DNA from: Stappia stellulata DSM 5886
Lineage (GTDB): Bacteria > Pseudomonadota > Alphaproteobacteria > Rhizobiales > Stappiaceae
NCBI RefSeq assembly: GCF_000423705.1
Contig: NZ_KE384082.1
Span: 1 to 64,000 of the forward strand
DNA: 64,000 nucleotides
Reading direction: 5' to 3'
Each line of letters starts with the position of its first letter. The stretch's first letter is position 1. The position numbers were made by a program, and so were the translations under genes. Shown here one piece after another: positions 1 to 8,091 of the stretch. Below the pieces are notes generated by a model that was not told where the DNA came from, made no database searches, and was given only the letters and a program-made list of their open reading frames with translations.

Positions 1-323
1 ATCGGGCCGTCGGCCGCCGAACACACCAGGATCGCGCCGTCCATCTGCGCCGCACCCGTGATCATGTTCTTCACGTAGTCGGCGTGGCCCGGGCAATCGA
101 CGTGGGCGTAGTGACGGTTTTCCGTCTCGTACTCCACGTGCGCCGTCGAGATCGTGATGCCGCGCGCACGCTCTTCCGGCGCGCCGTCGATCTCGTCATA
201 CGCCTTGAAGTCGCCGAACTGTTTCGTGATCGCCGCCGTAAGCGTCGTCTTGCCATGGTCGACGTGGCCGATCGTGCCAATGTTCACGTGCGGCTTCGTC
301 CGCTCAAACTTTGCTTTCGCCAT
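1..323 (-). CDS. tuf: Elongation factor Tu, N-terminal part (cut by window edge)
   Basis: EF-Tu delivers aminoacyl-tRNA to the ribosome as a GTP complex. Only the first ~107 codons are in the window, and the gene runs off the left edge. The protein begins [20 protein letters not shown]. The P-loop GHVDHGKT lies at residues 19-26, followed by the switch I region with RGITI and the G3 motif DCPGH. The ATG at 321-323 is the canonical start. It follows tRNA-Tyr and tRNA-Gly genes on the same strand, the classic tRNA/tufB arrangement, so co-transcription with them is likely. Whether it is tufA or tufB cannot be told here. Confidence 0.97.
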   Translation of the reverse strand, partial: MAKAKFERTKPHVNIGTIGHVDHGKTTLTAAITKQFGDFKAYDEIDGAPEERARGITISTAHVEYETENRHYAHVDCPGHADYVKNMITGAAQMDGAILVCSAADGP

Positions 324-461
324 CGGCGTCGCTCTCTGTCCAACTTGCGGTTAAGTCTATCAAACACGGTGAAGAGCCGACCGCAACGCGGCGGCGGATA
401 CTCGGAGCGGGAACGCGGTTTCCGATCCGCCCTCCGGGCCTTGCGGCCGGGCGCTTGTGCG

Positions 462-535
462 TGGAGCGGGTGAAGGGAATCGAACCCTCGTCGTCAGCTT
501 GGAAGGCTGCTGCTCTACCATTGAGCTACACCCGC
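462..535 (-). tRNA. tRNA-Gly (anticodon TCC)
   Basis: A 74-nt cloverleaf on the minus strand. It has a GCGGGTG acceptor arm paired with CACCCGC, the GGTTCGATTCC T-arm, and an encoded CCA end at 462-464. The anticodon loop reads CTTCCAA (complement of 499-505), giving TCC for GGA codons. It sits 14 bp downstream of tRNA-Tyr and ~140 bp upstream of tuf, so the three probably share a transcript. Confidence 0.97.
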
Positions 536-549
536 CGCCGGCCGGGGGA

Positions 550-634
550 TGGTGGAGGAGGTTGGATTTGAACCAACGTAGGCTAAGCCAACGGATTTAC
601 AGTCCGTCCCCTTTAACCACTCGGGCACTCCTCC
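550..634 (-). tRNA. tRNA-Tyr (anticodon GTA)
   Basis: An 85-nt class II tRNA on the minus strand with a long variable arm. The acceptor GGAGGAGTG pairs with the 3' CTCCTCC, the anticodon stem-loop contains CTGTAAA (GTA anticodon), and CCA is encoded at 550-552. It is the first gene of the probable Tyr-Gly-tuf transcript. Confidence 0.97.
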
Positions 635-844
635 GTTTCACCTTCCCCGTCGCCGAAGCGCCTTGGATGGCATCACGAAAACGTCCTGCGAAACAATCGC
701 GAGGCTGCTCCCGTGGCGCGTGTTATGCAGAACGGGGTTGGGGGTGTCAACGCCCATTTGTCCGTCGTCGACACAAAATCGCCCCCCTGTCCCCAGACGC
801 TTTCTTCTTGCCGCTCGCGCGCGCCCGCGATAAGCGCTGATGCG

Positions 845-1642
845 ATGACACGCGCACCGAAATCCTTTTCCCCTGGGCGCCACCGCCGGGCCAGACAGCC
901 GGGCAGTGCTGCGACCGAGGGGCCGCTCCGGCTTTACGGTCTTCACACGATCGAAGCCGCCTTCGCCAACCCCGAAAGGCGGCGACTCAAGCTCTATGCC
1001 ACGGAGAACGCGCTGCGACGCCTGTCGGAGCGCGACGTCGGCATCGATGTGCCCGTGGAGACGGTCTCGCCGAAAAAGCTCGACCAGATGGTCGGGCGCG
1101 ACGCCGTTCACCAGGGCGCCGTCCTGGAAGCAGATCCCCTGCCCGCCTTTGGCGTACGCGATCTGGGGCGCGCGCGCCTGGTCCTGGCTCTCGACCAGGT
1201 GACCGATCCGCACAATGTCGGCGCGATCCTGCGCTCCGCCGTTGCGCTTGGCGCCGATGCCGTTGTGACCACCGAACGCCACGCACCGGAGGAAGGCCCC
1301 GTTCTCGCCAAATCGGCCTCCGGCGCGCTCGACATGATTCGCCACGTCCGCGTGAAGAACATGGCGCGTTTCGTCACCGAGATGCGCGACAGCGGCTTTC
1401 GCACCGTCGCGCTCGACAGCGAGGGGCCGGCGCGGCTTGAGGAAACCGACACCGGCGACAAGGTGCTCCTGGTGCTCGGTTCTGAAGGAAAGGGCGTGCG
1501 TCAGGGCGTGCGCGAGAACTGCGATGCGCTTGCCCGTCTCGACATGCCGGGCAAGATCGCCTCGCTGAATGTTTCCAATGCCGCCGTGCTTGCGCTCTAC
1601 ATTATTCGCGAAAGTCTGGAGGGCCGGCGCACGGCCGGTTAG
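845..1642 (+). CDS. rlmB: 23S rRNA/tRNA 2'-O-ribose methyltransferase, RlmB/TrmH type (SPOUT)
   Basis: Predicted SAM-dependent 2'-O-methyltransferase, 265 aa. The N-terminal substrate-binding domain (~residues 25-105, 'LYGLHTIEAAF') is typical of RlmB. The SPOUT domain carries motif 1 DQVTDPHNVGAILRSA (~117-132), motif 2 LGSEGKGVR (~215-223) and motif 3 IASLNVSNAAVLALY (~239-253), which form the knotted SAM site. I chose the ATG at 845 because family similarity begins just after it; a longer frame opens at 713 but its extra 44 residues look like untranslated leader. RlmB methylates G2251 of 23S rRNA in E. coli. A related TrmH-type target cannot be excluded. Confidence 0.88.
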   Translation: MTRAPKSFSPGRHRRARQPGSAATEGPLRLYGLHTIEAAFANPERRRLKLYATENALRRLSERDVGIDVPVETVSPKKLDQMVGRDAVHQGAVLEADPLPAFGVRDLGRARLVLALDQVTDPHNVGAILRSAVALGADAVVTTERHAPEEGPVLAKSASGALDMIRHVRVKNMARFVTEMRDSGFRTVALDSEGPARLEETDTGDKVLLVLGSEGKGVRQGVRENCDALARLDMPGKIASLNVSNAAVLALYIIRESLEGRRTAG

Positions 1643-1756
1643 CGCCGCGGCTGCGCAGGCGCACGCGCCGCCGGCGCCCCCTTGGCCGCCTGCAGAACGA
1701 AACGCTTGCAAAACGGGATGCACGAGCGAAAATCCTGTGCTAGAAGCGCCTCGCTT

Positions 1757-1832
<76 letters not shown>

Positions 1833-1901
1833 CAATTTCCTTCAAGAGTTCATTTCTTATCCGAAGATCCCGAAAAACGCGGGATCCTCGCGAGACCTGG
1901 G

Positions 1902-3008
1902 TCATGTCTCACCCGAGACACGCGCTCCCGGCGACACGCCTTCCGGCGCAAAGGCCGTTCTCGACGCTTCAGCGGACGCATCCGGCGTTCGAAGCCCCGC
2001 CGCCGTCCCGCGCAGCGGATGAACGACCGGCTCCTTGCAGCGAAAGGCGTAGCGCCGGATGATCTGCGCATAGGAACGGTAGACGTAGCCGCCGTTGGCG
2101 GCGATCACTTGCGCCCGGTCGCGCGCATAGGCGGCGCGCAGCCCGTACCACGGCAGGGACGGGTCCAGATGATGCACCGCATGCAGCGAATTGAACAGGA
2201 ACAGCGCCGCGAGGGGACCGCTCTCCTCGATGATCACGCTGCGGTGTCCGACGGCGTCCTCGGCCCGGTGCTCCAGGAAGGTCCGCAGGCACAGCAGCAC
2301 AGAGGCGCCGTAGCAGGCCGCAACATACCCCGTCAGCGAGAACCCCGGCACCTGGCGCAGCAACCAGACCAGCAGCGCAAGCGCGGCGAGATGCTCCGCC
2401 CAGGCGGCGAGAACGTCCCGTCGCCCAGCCAGAATCGCCCGTGCGTCGCCGGCGACGAGCCCCGCCATTCCGGCAATGGGGCCGAGCAGCATCCGCCCGG
2501 CAAGCGTGTTCGTCGCCGTCAGGAACCACCGCTTGACCGGCGACATCCCCGCCCAGTCGCACGGATCGCGGTACCAGCTTTCCGGATCGTCAAAAGGATC
2601 GGTCAGGGCGGGATCGCGGTGATGGGCGATGTGGAGCGCGCGAAACCGCCAATAGGGAACGAACATCCCGAGCGGCAACGCCACGAAGATCCAGTTGAGT
2701 CGCGGCGCGCGAAACGGATGACCGTGCAGCACCTCGTGTTGAAGCGAGGAATGCAGCGTGAGGACCGGGACAAGGGCGAGATAGGCCCAAATGCCGACAT
2801 GCGGGGCGGCGAGAACGAGCCCCAGAAACACGGCGTGAACGCCAAGGGCAAGGAGAAGGGTCGGCCACTCGAGCGTTCGGGTGTGCGATGTGCGCGCCTG
2901 TGCGGCGCGGGACGGCGGGACATGCGCTGTGGGCAAGGGGAACCTCTGTGTTGGCGGTCCCCGAGTGATGCGCCGGAGGGGCGCCTCCGGCAATGTGTCA
3001 ATTCCCAA
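1902..3008 (-). CDS. Membrane fatty acid desaturase
   Basis: Membrane di-iron enzyme of the fatty acid desaturase / beta-carotene hydroxylase family, up to 368 aa. Three histidine boxes are visible: HEVLHGH (~91-97), HIAHH (~126-130) and HAVHH (~276-280), with hydrophobic stretches between them. It probably introduces double bonds into membrane acyl chains. The exact substrate is unknown. The start is uncertain: the longest frame uses a TTG at 3006-3008 with no clear ribosome site, and another TTG near 2936 has AGG six bases upstream. It diverges from the XRE regulator at 3092, which is a natural candidate to control it. Confidence 0.85.
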   Translation of the reverse strand: MGIDTLPEAPLRRITRGPPTQRFPLPTAHVPPSRAAQARTSHTRTLEWPTLLLALGVHAVFLGLVLAAPHVGIWAYLALVPVLTLHSSLQHEVLHGHPFRAPRLNWIFVALPLGMFVPYWRFRALHIAHHRDPALTDPFDDPESWYRDPCDWAGMSPVKRWFLTATNTLAGRMLLGPIAGMAGLVAGDARAILAGRRDVLAAWAEHLAALALLVWLLRQVPGFSLTGYVAACYGASVLLCLRTFLEHRAEDAVGHRSVIIEESGPLAALFLFNSLHAVHHLDPSLPWYGLRAAYARDRAQVIAANGGYVYRSYAQIIRRYAFRCKEPVVHPLRGTAAGLRTPDASAEASRTAFAPEGVSPGARVSGET

Positions 3009-3043
3009 ATGAATTGGAACATTCGCATCGTTTTCGTGCTACT

Positions 3044-3064
3044 TTTGTGAAAATACAAATTTGT
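3044..3064. promoter_or_regulatory. Candidate operator between desaturase and XRE regulator
   Basis: Two overlapping dyads occur in the AT-rich divergent promoter: TTTGT-N6-ACAAA at 3044-3059 and the perfect palindrome ACAAATTTGT at 3055-3064. They lie 28 bp before the regulator's ATG. The symmetry and position suit a dimeric HTH repressor, possibly the XRE protein itself. This is inference from position only. Confidence 0.4.
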
Positions 3065-3091
3065 CGTGAAATCATGAGAACCGGAGGCCCG

Positions 3092-3946
3092 ATGGCACGA
3101 TCGGACAAGCGCGAACTCGCCGGATTGTTTCGCAAGCGCCTCGCCGCCCTCATCGCGCGCGCCGGCGAGGCCCCCGGGCGCTTTGCCGAACGCATCGGCC
3201 TCGACCGCTCCGCGATCAGTCACTTTCTCGACCCCGCCTCGACCCGCATGCCCCGCGCCGAGGCCCTGTGCGACATTGCCCGCGCGGAAGGGGTCACGAC
3301 CGACTGGCTCCTCGGGCTTGCGCAATCCCAGTCGGAAGCGACCGACATCGCCCCGGCACTCCAGATCGAGCAGTCGGCGAACGGCCGTGGCGAGACGCTG
3401 CTTGCCGCCTGGCACCAGGAGGCCGCCGGCTACAAGATCCGATACGTGCCGGCGACCTTGCCCGACCTGGTGCGCAGCGACGCGGTGCTTCACTACGAAT
3501 TCGCCGGGACGGGTGCGGAAAAGGCGGCCGCAAAGGCGGAACAGACAAAGCGGCTTCTCGCCTACACCCGCCGCCCGGAAACCGACATGGAGGTCTGCAT
3601 GCCGCTGCAGACGCTGCGCCTGCTCGCCGACGGCAGCGGGGCCTGGAGCGGTCTGACGCGGCAGGAGCGACGCGACCAGCTGGAGCTGATCGCGCGGCTT
3701 GCCGACGAACTCTATCCGACCTTCCGCCTGTTCCTCTTCGACGGGCGCGACCGGTACGCGGCGCCCTATACGGTGTTCGGCCCCCAGCGCGCGGCGCTTT
3801 ATCTTGGATCGTTGTACCTGGTGGTGAACTCGGTCGAGCACATCCGCGCCCTCACCAGGCATTTCGACATGCTGATCCGCGATGCCGTCGTCGGGCCGGA
3901 CAAGGCGGCCGCCCATCTTCGGGATCTTGCAAGCGATTGCCGCTGA
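3092..3946 (+). CDS. XRE-family transcriptional regulator
   Basis: DNA-binding regulator of 284 aa. Residues ~8-65 form an XRE/Cro-type helix-turn-helix ('RFAERIGLDRSAISHFL...', then 'ALCDIARAEGVTTDWLLG'). The remaining ~210 residues are a soluble domain I do not recognise, containing the Trp/Tyr-rich 'AAWHQEAAGYKIRYVP' and an aromatic C-terminal half. I chose the ATG at 3092 because GGAGG lies 5 bp upstream (3083-3087); an ATG at 3074 has weaker support. It is divergent from the fatty acid desaturase, with palindromes in the shared promoter, so control of membrane lipid composition is plausible but not shown. Confidence 0.8.
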   Translation: MARSDKRELAGLFRKRLAALIARAGEAPGRFAERIGLDRSAISHFLDPASTRMPRAEALCDIARAEGVTTDWLLGLAQSQSEATDIAPALQIEQSANGRGETLLAAWHQEAAGYKIRYVPATLPDLVRSDAVLHYEFAGTGAEKAAAKAEQTKRLLAYTRRPETDMEVCMPLQTLRLLADGSGAWSGLTRQERRDQLELIARLADELYPTFRLFLFDGRDRYAAPYTVFGPQRAALYLGSLYLVVNSVEHIRALTRHFDMLIRDAVVGPDKAAAHLRDLASDCR

Positions 3947-4061
3947 CCGCTTTCCGCTTCACCGCTTCACGGTTTCGTGATAGCTGCCTGCTTGAGTGCG
4001 GCAGGCGGAGCACCGAAAGTTGTGCCCGGCGGCCTTTCGCCGAGACCGAGGGAGATCTTGA

Positions 4062-4505
4062 ATGCTCAAAACCTGCATGCGTGGACTTGCTTTCGCCCTG
4101 CCGCTCGTCATGGCGAGCGGCCTGGCCGTCGCGGATCCGGTGGAAACCCGCCAGAACATGATGAAACAGGTGGGCGCTGCCACCGGGACGCTCGGCAAGA
4201 TGCTCAAGGGCGAGACCGAATACAACGCGGACCTCGCCGCAATGGCGATGCGGGTTCTCTTCACCACCCCGTCCGGCTTCATTACCCAGTTTCCCGAAGG
4301 CAGCACCACCGGCGACACCGAGGCCGCCCCGAAGATCTGGGAAGACAAGGCCGGCTTCGACAAGATCGCCATGGACATGCAGGCGGCCGCGCTTGCCGCC
4401 CTGCCGGCCGCCGGCGGCGGTCTCGAGCAGTTGAAGGGCGCCTTCGGCTCGGTCGCGCAGAACTGCAAGGCCTGCCACGAGACCTATCGCGTCAAGAAGG
4501 ACTGA
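4062..4505 (+). CDS. Cytochrome c' / c556 family protein
   Basis: Periplasmic monohaem cytochrome of 147 aa. It has a Sec signal peptide at residues ~1-24 ('LPLVMASGLAVA'), a four-helix bundle body, and a single C-terminal CKACH haem motif at residues 135-139, which is the usual place in cytochromes c' and c556. The family carries electrons or binds NO and CO. The specific role is unknown. It lies 109 bp before a dihaem cytochrome gene on the same strand, so the two may form an electron-transfer pair. The ATG has GGGAGA upstream. Confidence 0.88.
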   Translation: MLKTCMRGLAFALPLVMASGLAVADPVETRQNMMKQVGAATGTLGKMLKGETEYNADLAAMAMRVLFTTPSGFITQFPEGSTTGDTEAAPKIWEDKAGFDKIAMDMQAAALAALPAAGGGLEQLKGAFGSVAQNCKACHETYRVKKD

Positions 4506-4614
4506 GCGCCGGCTCGTCGTTCTCGACCAGCCTCAAGACAGGGGCCGGCCGTTCGCGCGCCGGCACCCCGCCGTTCCGGGTCTTTTTTTCAAACCCCACA
4601 GCCGGAGTGACCCG

Positions 4615-5520
4615 ATGGTCCGCCGAAAATCCATCCTGCTTCTTGCAGGTGTTGTCCTTTTGACGGCGGCTGGCGCGCTGTACCTCACCCGACCGGAGCG
4701 CGTTGCCTCCGTTCCCGACCGCACGCCGGACCTTGCGAACGGCGAGGCCGTCTTCTGGACGGGCGGTTGCGCCTCCTGCCATGCAGCGCCCGGGGCAAGC
4801 GGCGACGACAAGCGGATCATGGCCGGCGGACTGGCCCTGAAGACGCCGTTTGGCACCTTCAACGTGCCCAACATCTCCTCCTCCGCCGAACACGGCATCG
4901 GCGGATGGACGACGGAAGAATTCCTGACGGCGATGGTCGAGGGCACGAGCCCCGACGGGCGCCACTATTACCCGGCCTTTCCCTATACGTCCTATCGCCA
5001 CATGAGCGGCGACGACCTTGTCGACCTGAAAGGCTTCCTCGATACGCTGCCGGCAAGCGACAACACGGTCGCCGGGCACGATCTCGCGTTTCCCTATGCC
5101 TTCCGCCCGGCGCTCGGTTTCTGGAAGCTGCTCTACCTCGATGCGGCGCGCCCGACGCCGCCGCAATCGGCCGACGATCTGGTGAAACGCGGCGCCTATC
5201 TCGTCACCGGGGCCGGCCATTGCGCCGAATGCCACACACCGCGCGATGCCCTTGGCGGGCTCGACATGACCCGCTGGCTCGCCGGCGGCCCCGACCCGGA
5301 AGGCGGCGACGGCATGATCCCCGACATCACGCAATCTTCGGACGGGATCGCGGACTGGTCGGCGACCGACATCGCCTACTACCTGGAAAGCGGCTTCACC
5401 CCGGATTACGATTCCGTCGGCGGCAGCATGACGTCCGTGCAGGAAAACTGGGCCAGGGCGCCGGCAGCCGACCGCGAGGCGGTCGCCGCCTATCTGAAGA
5501 CGCTGACGCCGGGCCAGTGA
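4615..5520 (+). CDS. Dihaem c-type cytochrome
   Basis: Exported cytochrome of 301 aa. An N-terminal hydrophobic segment (~6-25) is a signal peptide or membrane anchor. It is followed by two cytochrome c domains with CASCH at 52-56 and CAECH at 203-207. The layout resembles the dihaem cytochrome subunits of alcohol or aldehyde dehydrogenases and other periplasmic oxidoreductases, but no dehydrogenase gene is adjacent. It probably passes electrons between the c556-like protein encoded upstream and a terminal oxidase. Confidence 0.87.
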   Translation: MVRRKSILLLAGVVLLTAAGALYLTRPERVASVPDRTPDLANGEAVFWTGGCASCHAAPGASGDDKRIMAGGLALKTPFGTFNVPNISSSAEHGIGGWTTEEFLTAMVEGTSPDGRHYYPAFPYTSYRHMSGDDLVDLKGFLDTLPASDNTVAGHDLAFPYAFRPALGFWKLLYLDAARPTPPQSADDLVKRGAYLVTGAGHCAECHTPRDALGGLDMTRWLAGGPDPEGGDGMIPDITQSSDGIADWSATDIAYYLESGFTPDYDSVGGSMTSVQENWARAPAADREAVAAYLKTLTPGQ

Positions 5521-5539
5521 CCGCCCGCCAGCCGGCGGA

Positions 5540-5884
5540 TCAGGACAGCGGCTCGTCGCCGCCGGTCTGGGCACGAATCCAGTCGAGAAAGCCGTCGCGC
5601 CCGGCCGCGACGTCGAGGGCGATCACCGCCGGCTCGTCGAACGGGTGACTTTCGGCGATCTTCGCCATCGCCTCTGCAAGGCGCGCGGAAGTCGTCTTCG
5701 CCAGGAACACGACTTCCGCGCCCTCCTCGACCGCGCCCTGCCAGCAATAGACGGACTGCATGCCCGGCCACATGTTGACACAGGCGGCCAGTTGCGCGCC
5801 GACAAGGGCGTGTGCCGCCGCCCGCGCACTCGCCGTGTCCGGGAAGGTCGCGTAGATCAAACGGATGTCGCTGCAACTTTGCAT
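5540..5884 (-). CDS. cutA: Divalent cation tolerance protein CutA
   Basis: Small trimeric ferredoxin-fold protein of 114 aa. It shows the CutA hallmarks 'YATFPDTASARAAAHALV', 'ACVNMWPGMQSVYCWQG' and 'VVFLAKTTSARL', with a Pro-rich SHPFDEPAVIAL segment. CutA affects copper and divalent ion tolerance; its biochemical role is unsettled. The ATG at 5882-5884 gives the normal family length; an ATG 33 bp upstream would add 11 residues and has no ribosome site. It is convergent with the dihaem cytochrome gene and divergent from nadK. Confidence 0.92.
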   Translation of the reverse strand: MQSCSDIRLIYATFPDTASARAAAHALVGAQLAACVNMWPGMQSVYCWQGAVEEGAEVVFLAKTTSARLAEAMAKIAESHPFDEPAVIALDVAAGRDGFLDWIRAQTGGDEPLS

Positions 5885-5931
5885 CGCAAGATGAATTCCC
5901 AATTGCGGATCGCACATGCTAGATCGGTGTC

Positions 5932-6714
5932 ATGGATCAGCCGATGCACCCTATCGAGAAACTGGCGTTCATCTCAAGCGAGACCGGCGAGGCGGAAGAT
6001 GCCCGCCAGTCGCTTGAACGCCGCTATGGCGCGCACGACCCGAAAAAGGCCGACGTGATCGTCGCGCTCGGCGGCGACGGACTGATGCTGCAGACGCTCC
6101 ACCGCTTCATGAACACCGGCAAGCCGATCTACGGGCTGAACCGCGGTTCGGTCGGCTTCCTGATGAACGAGTTCGGCGAGGAAAACCTGCTGGAGCGCAT
6201 CCGCAAGGCCGTGGTCAGCCGGATCCATCCGCTGGTCATGGAAGCGACCGACGCCCTGGGTCATATCCATTCCGCGCTCGCCATCAACGAGGTGTCCCTG
6301 CTGCGCCAGACGCATCAGGCGGCAAAGCTCAGGATTTCGGTCGACGAGCGCGTGCGCATGGAGGAGCTCGTGTGCGACGGCGTGCTGATTGCGACCCCGG
6401 CCGGCAGCACAGCCTACAATCTCTCCGCCCACGGGCCGATCCTGCCGATCGACACCCAGCTTCTGGCCCTGACCCCGATCAGCGCCTTTCGTCCGCGCCG
6501 GTGGCGCGGCGCGTTGCTGCCCAACAGCGTCAGCGTGCGCATCACCGTACTGGAAACCGCCAAGCGTCCGGTGTCGGCGGCCGCCGACTACACCGAGATC
6601 CGAAACGTCACCGAGGTCCGGGTGCGCGAGGAAAAGAACTCCAGCTCGCTTGCGCTCTTCGACGCCGACCACAATTGGGACGAACGCATCCTCTCGGAGA
6701 TGTTTCGTTACTGA
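5932..6714 (+). CDS. nadK: NAD kinase
   Basis: Phosphorylates NAD+ to NADP+, the only known route to NADP in most bacteria. It is 260 aa. The GGDG motif is at residues 47-50 in '[16 protein letters not shown]', followed by the substrate-binding 'AINEVSLLR' and the '[17 protein letters not shown]' motif. Its length matches the short alphaproteobacterial NAD kinases. It starts 47 bp from the divergent cutA. A second ATG lies at codon 5. Confidence 0.95.
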   Translation: MDQPMHPIEKLAFISSETGEAEDARQSLERRYGAHDPKKADVIVALGGDGLMLQTLHRFMNTGKPIYGLNRGSVGFLMNEFGEENLLERIRKAVVSRIHPLVMEATDALGHIHSALAINEVSLLRQTHQAAKLRISVDERVRMEELVCDGVLIATPAGSTAYNLSAHGPILPIDTQLLALTPISAFRPRRWRGALLPNSVSVRITVLETAKRPVSAAADYTEIRNVTEVRVREEKNSSSLALFDADHNWDERILSEMFRY

Positions 6715-6855
6715 GCGGCCCGCGCGCGGGCTCCGCTCGTCCACGTTTTCGCAAGGTTTGCCGATCACGATGCATGGTCGCGGCCGGGCAATCCCGCCCT
6801 CGCCGCGCAGCCCCGGACGTCGACGCGAATCCGGGCACCGTCGCGTCCCGAAGCC

Positions 6856-7434
6856 ATGGCCATTCCACATCTCGACCTGAGCAGCCTTCGCGTGCTTGTT
6901 GCGGAAGACAACCCGCACATGCGCCATATCCTTCGCATGCTGCTCTCGGGATACGGCATCCGCCGGATCTTCGAGGCCGAAGACGGCGCAAGCGCGCTGG
7001 AGCTGATCGGAGCGCGCGACCCGGACCTGCTGCTGGTCGACTGGATGATGCCGATCCTCGACGGCGCGGAACTGACGCGCATCATTCGCCGCTCTCCCGC
7101 TCCGAGTTGCTTTATCCCGATCGTCGCGGTGACCGCGCACACACAAAGAAACCGCGTGATCTCCGCCCGGGATGCCGGCGTCACCGAGGTGATGTGCAAG
7201 CCCGTTTCCGCGCGCGGCCTTTATCTGCGTCTCGCCAATTGCGTGCTCAATCAGCGGGATTTCATCCGGACCAAGAGCTTCTTCGGCCCCGACCGTCGCC
7301 GGTTCCAGAGCCCGACGTTCATCGGGGCCGAGCGGCGCGGCGTAAAGCGGGACGACGGATACACTCTGGACGGCCCGGGGGAAGTCGACCAAAGTCGGGC
7401 TGTGACAAAGATGCGCGACTCGGCGGTGTCGTGA
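6856..7434 (+). CDS. Single-domain response regulator (CheY-like receiver)
   Basis: Stand-alone receiver of 192 aa. The acidic pocket is E16/D17, the phosphoacceptor is D62 in 'LLLVDWMMPILDG', the switch Thr is T93 and the invariant Lys is K115. About 70 residues after the receiver (from ~125) form a charged tail without a recognisable output domain. The next gene, 96 bp downstream, encodes an Hpt protein, so the pair could exchange phosphoryl groups. No histidine kinase gene is nearby. Confidence 0.9.
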   Translation: MAIPHLDLSSLRVLVAEDNPHMRHILRMLLSGYGIRRIFEAEDGASALELIGARDPDLLLVDWMMPILDGAELTRIIRRSPAPSCFIPIVAVTAHTQRNRVISARDAGVTEVMCKPVSARGLYLRLANCVLNQRDFIRTKSFFGPDRRRFQSPTFIGAERRGVKRDDGYTLDGPGEVDQSRAVTKMRDSAVS

Positions 7435-7530
7435 CCTTCAGGTCGAGGTTCCGCCGCGCTCCGCCCCTGAAACGTGTCGAACAGACGCTGCATACGGCTC
7501 CAGACCGGCCCTCGCTCAAGGAACACGACA

Positions 7531-8064
7531 ATGGCCAGCGATCCGACCAAGTCAAATGACGGCTATGAGGTGGTGAAGCCGCCGCGCGACCTGCGATCGA
7601 AGGTGCGGATGATGAGCGAACGCGAAGCCGCGCGGTTTGATCCCGTCAAGTCGGCGGAGGCGGCGCTCGACCGTCTTTCAGGGGATTTCGACAACTGGAT
7701 GGCCAATGAGGCCGCGACGCTTGCCGCCGCCTGGAGCGACATCCAGCAAAAGGGCATGAGCGAGGACCGCTGCGCGACACTGTTTCGCGCCGCCCATGAC
7801 ATCAAGGGGCAGGCAAGCACGCTCGGTTATCCGCTGGTCGGCGCGGTCGCCGGCAGTCTCTGTCACCTGATCGAACACGTTCCGGCGGACGCCCTCCCCG
7901 CAAAGCTTGTGGCGCAGCATGTCGATGCCGTGCGCGCCATGGTCGCCGAAACCGCGCAAAAGGAAGAAAACCCCACCGCCCGCGCGCTGGTCGACCGTCT
8001 CGCCGAAGTGACCGAGGATTTCGTCGCGCGAACGGCGCCGCCTGCCGAACCGGAAGCGAACTGA
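7531..8064 (+). CDS. Hpt-domain phosphotransfer protein
   Basis: Protein of 177 aa with one histidine phosphotransfer domain over roughly residues 50-155. The predicted phosphorylated histidine is H89 in 'FRAAHDIKGQASTLGYP', the Hpt signature. It would relay phosphate between receivers. The ATG at 7531 follows a GGAACACGACA leader; longer frames upstream look untranslated. It lies just after the CheY-like gene and is convergent with the DUF2336 gene. Confidence 0.9.
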   Translation: MASDPTKSNDGYEVVKPPRDLRSKVRMMSEREAARFDPVKSAEAALDRLSGDFDNWMANEAATLAAAWSDIQQKGMSEDRCATLFRAAHDIKGQASTLGYPLVGAVAGSLCHLIEHVPADALPAKLVAQHVDAVRAMVAETAQKEENPTARALVDRLAEVTEDFVARTAPPAEPEAN

Positions 8065-8091
8065 GATCAGGCCGCACCGGACAACCGCATG

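Noticed and set aside
5540-5917. Longer CutA start at 5917
   Set aside because: No ribosome site and 11 extra residues beyond the normal N-terminus.
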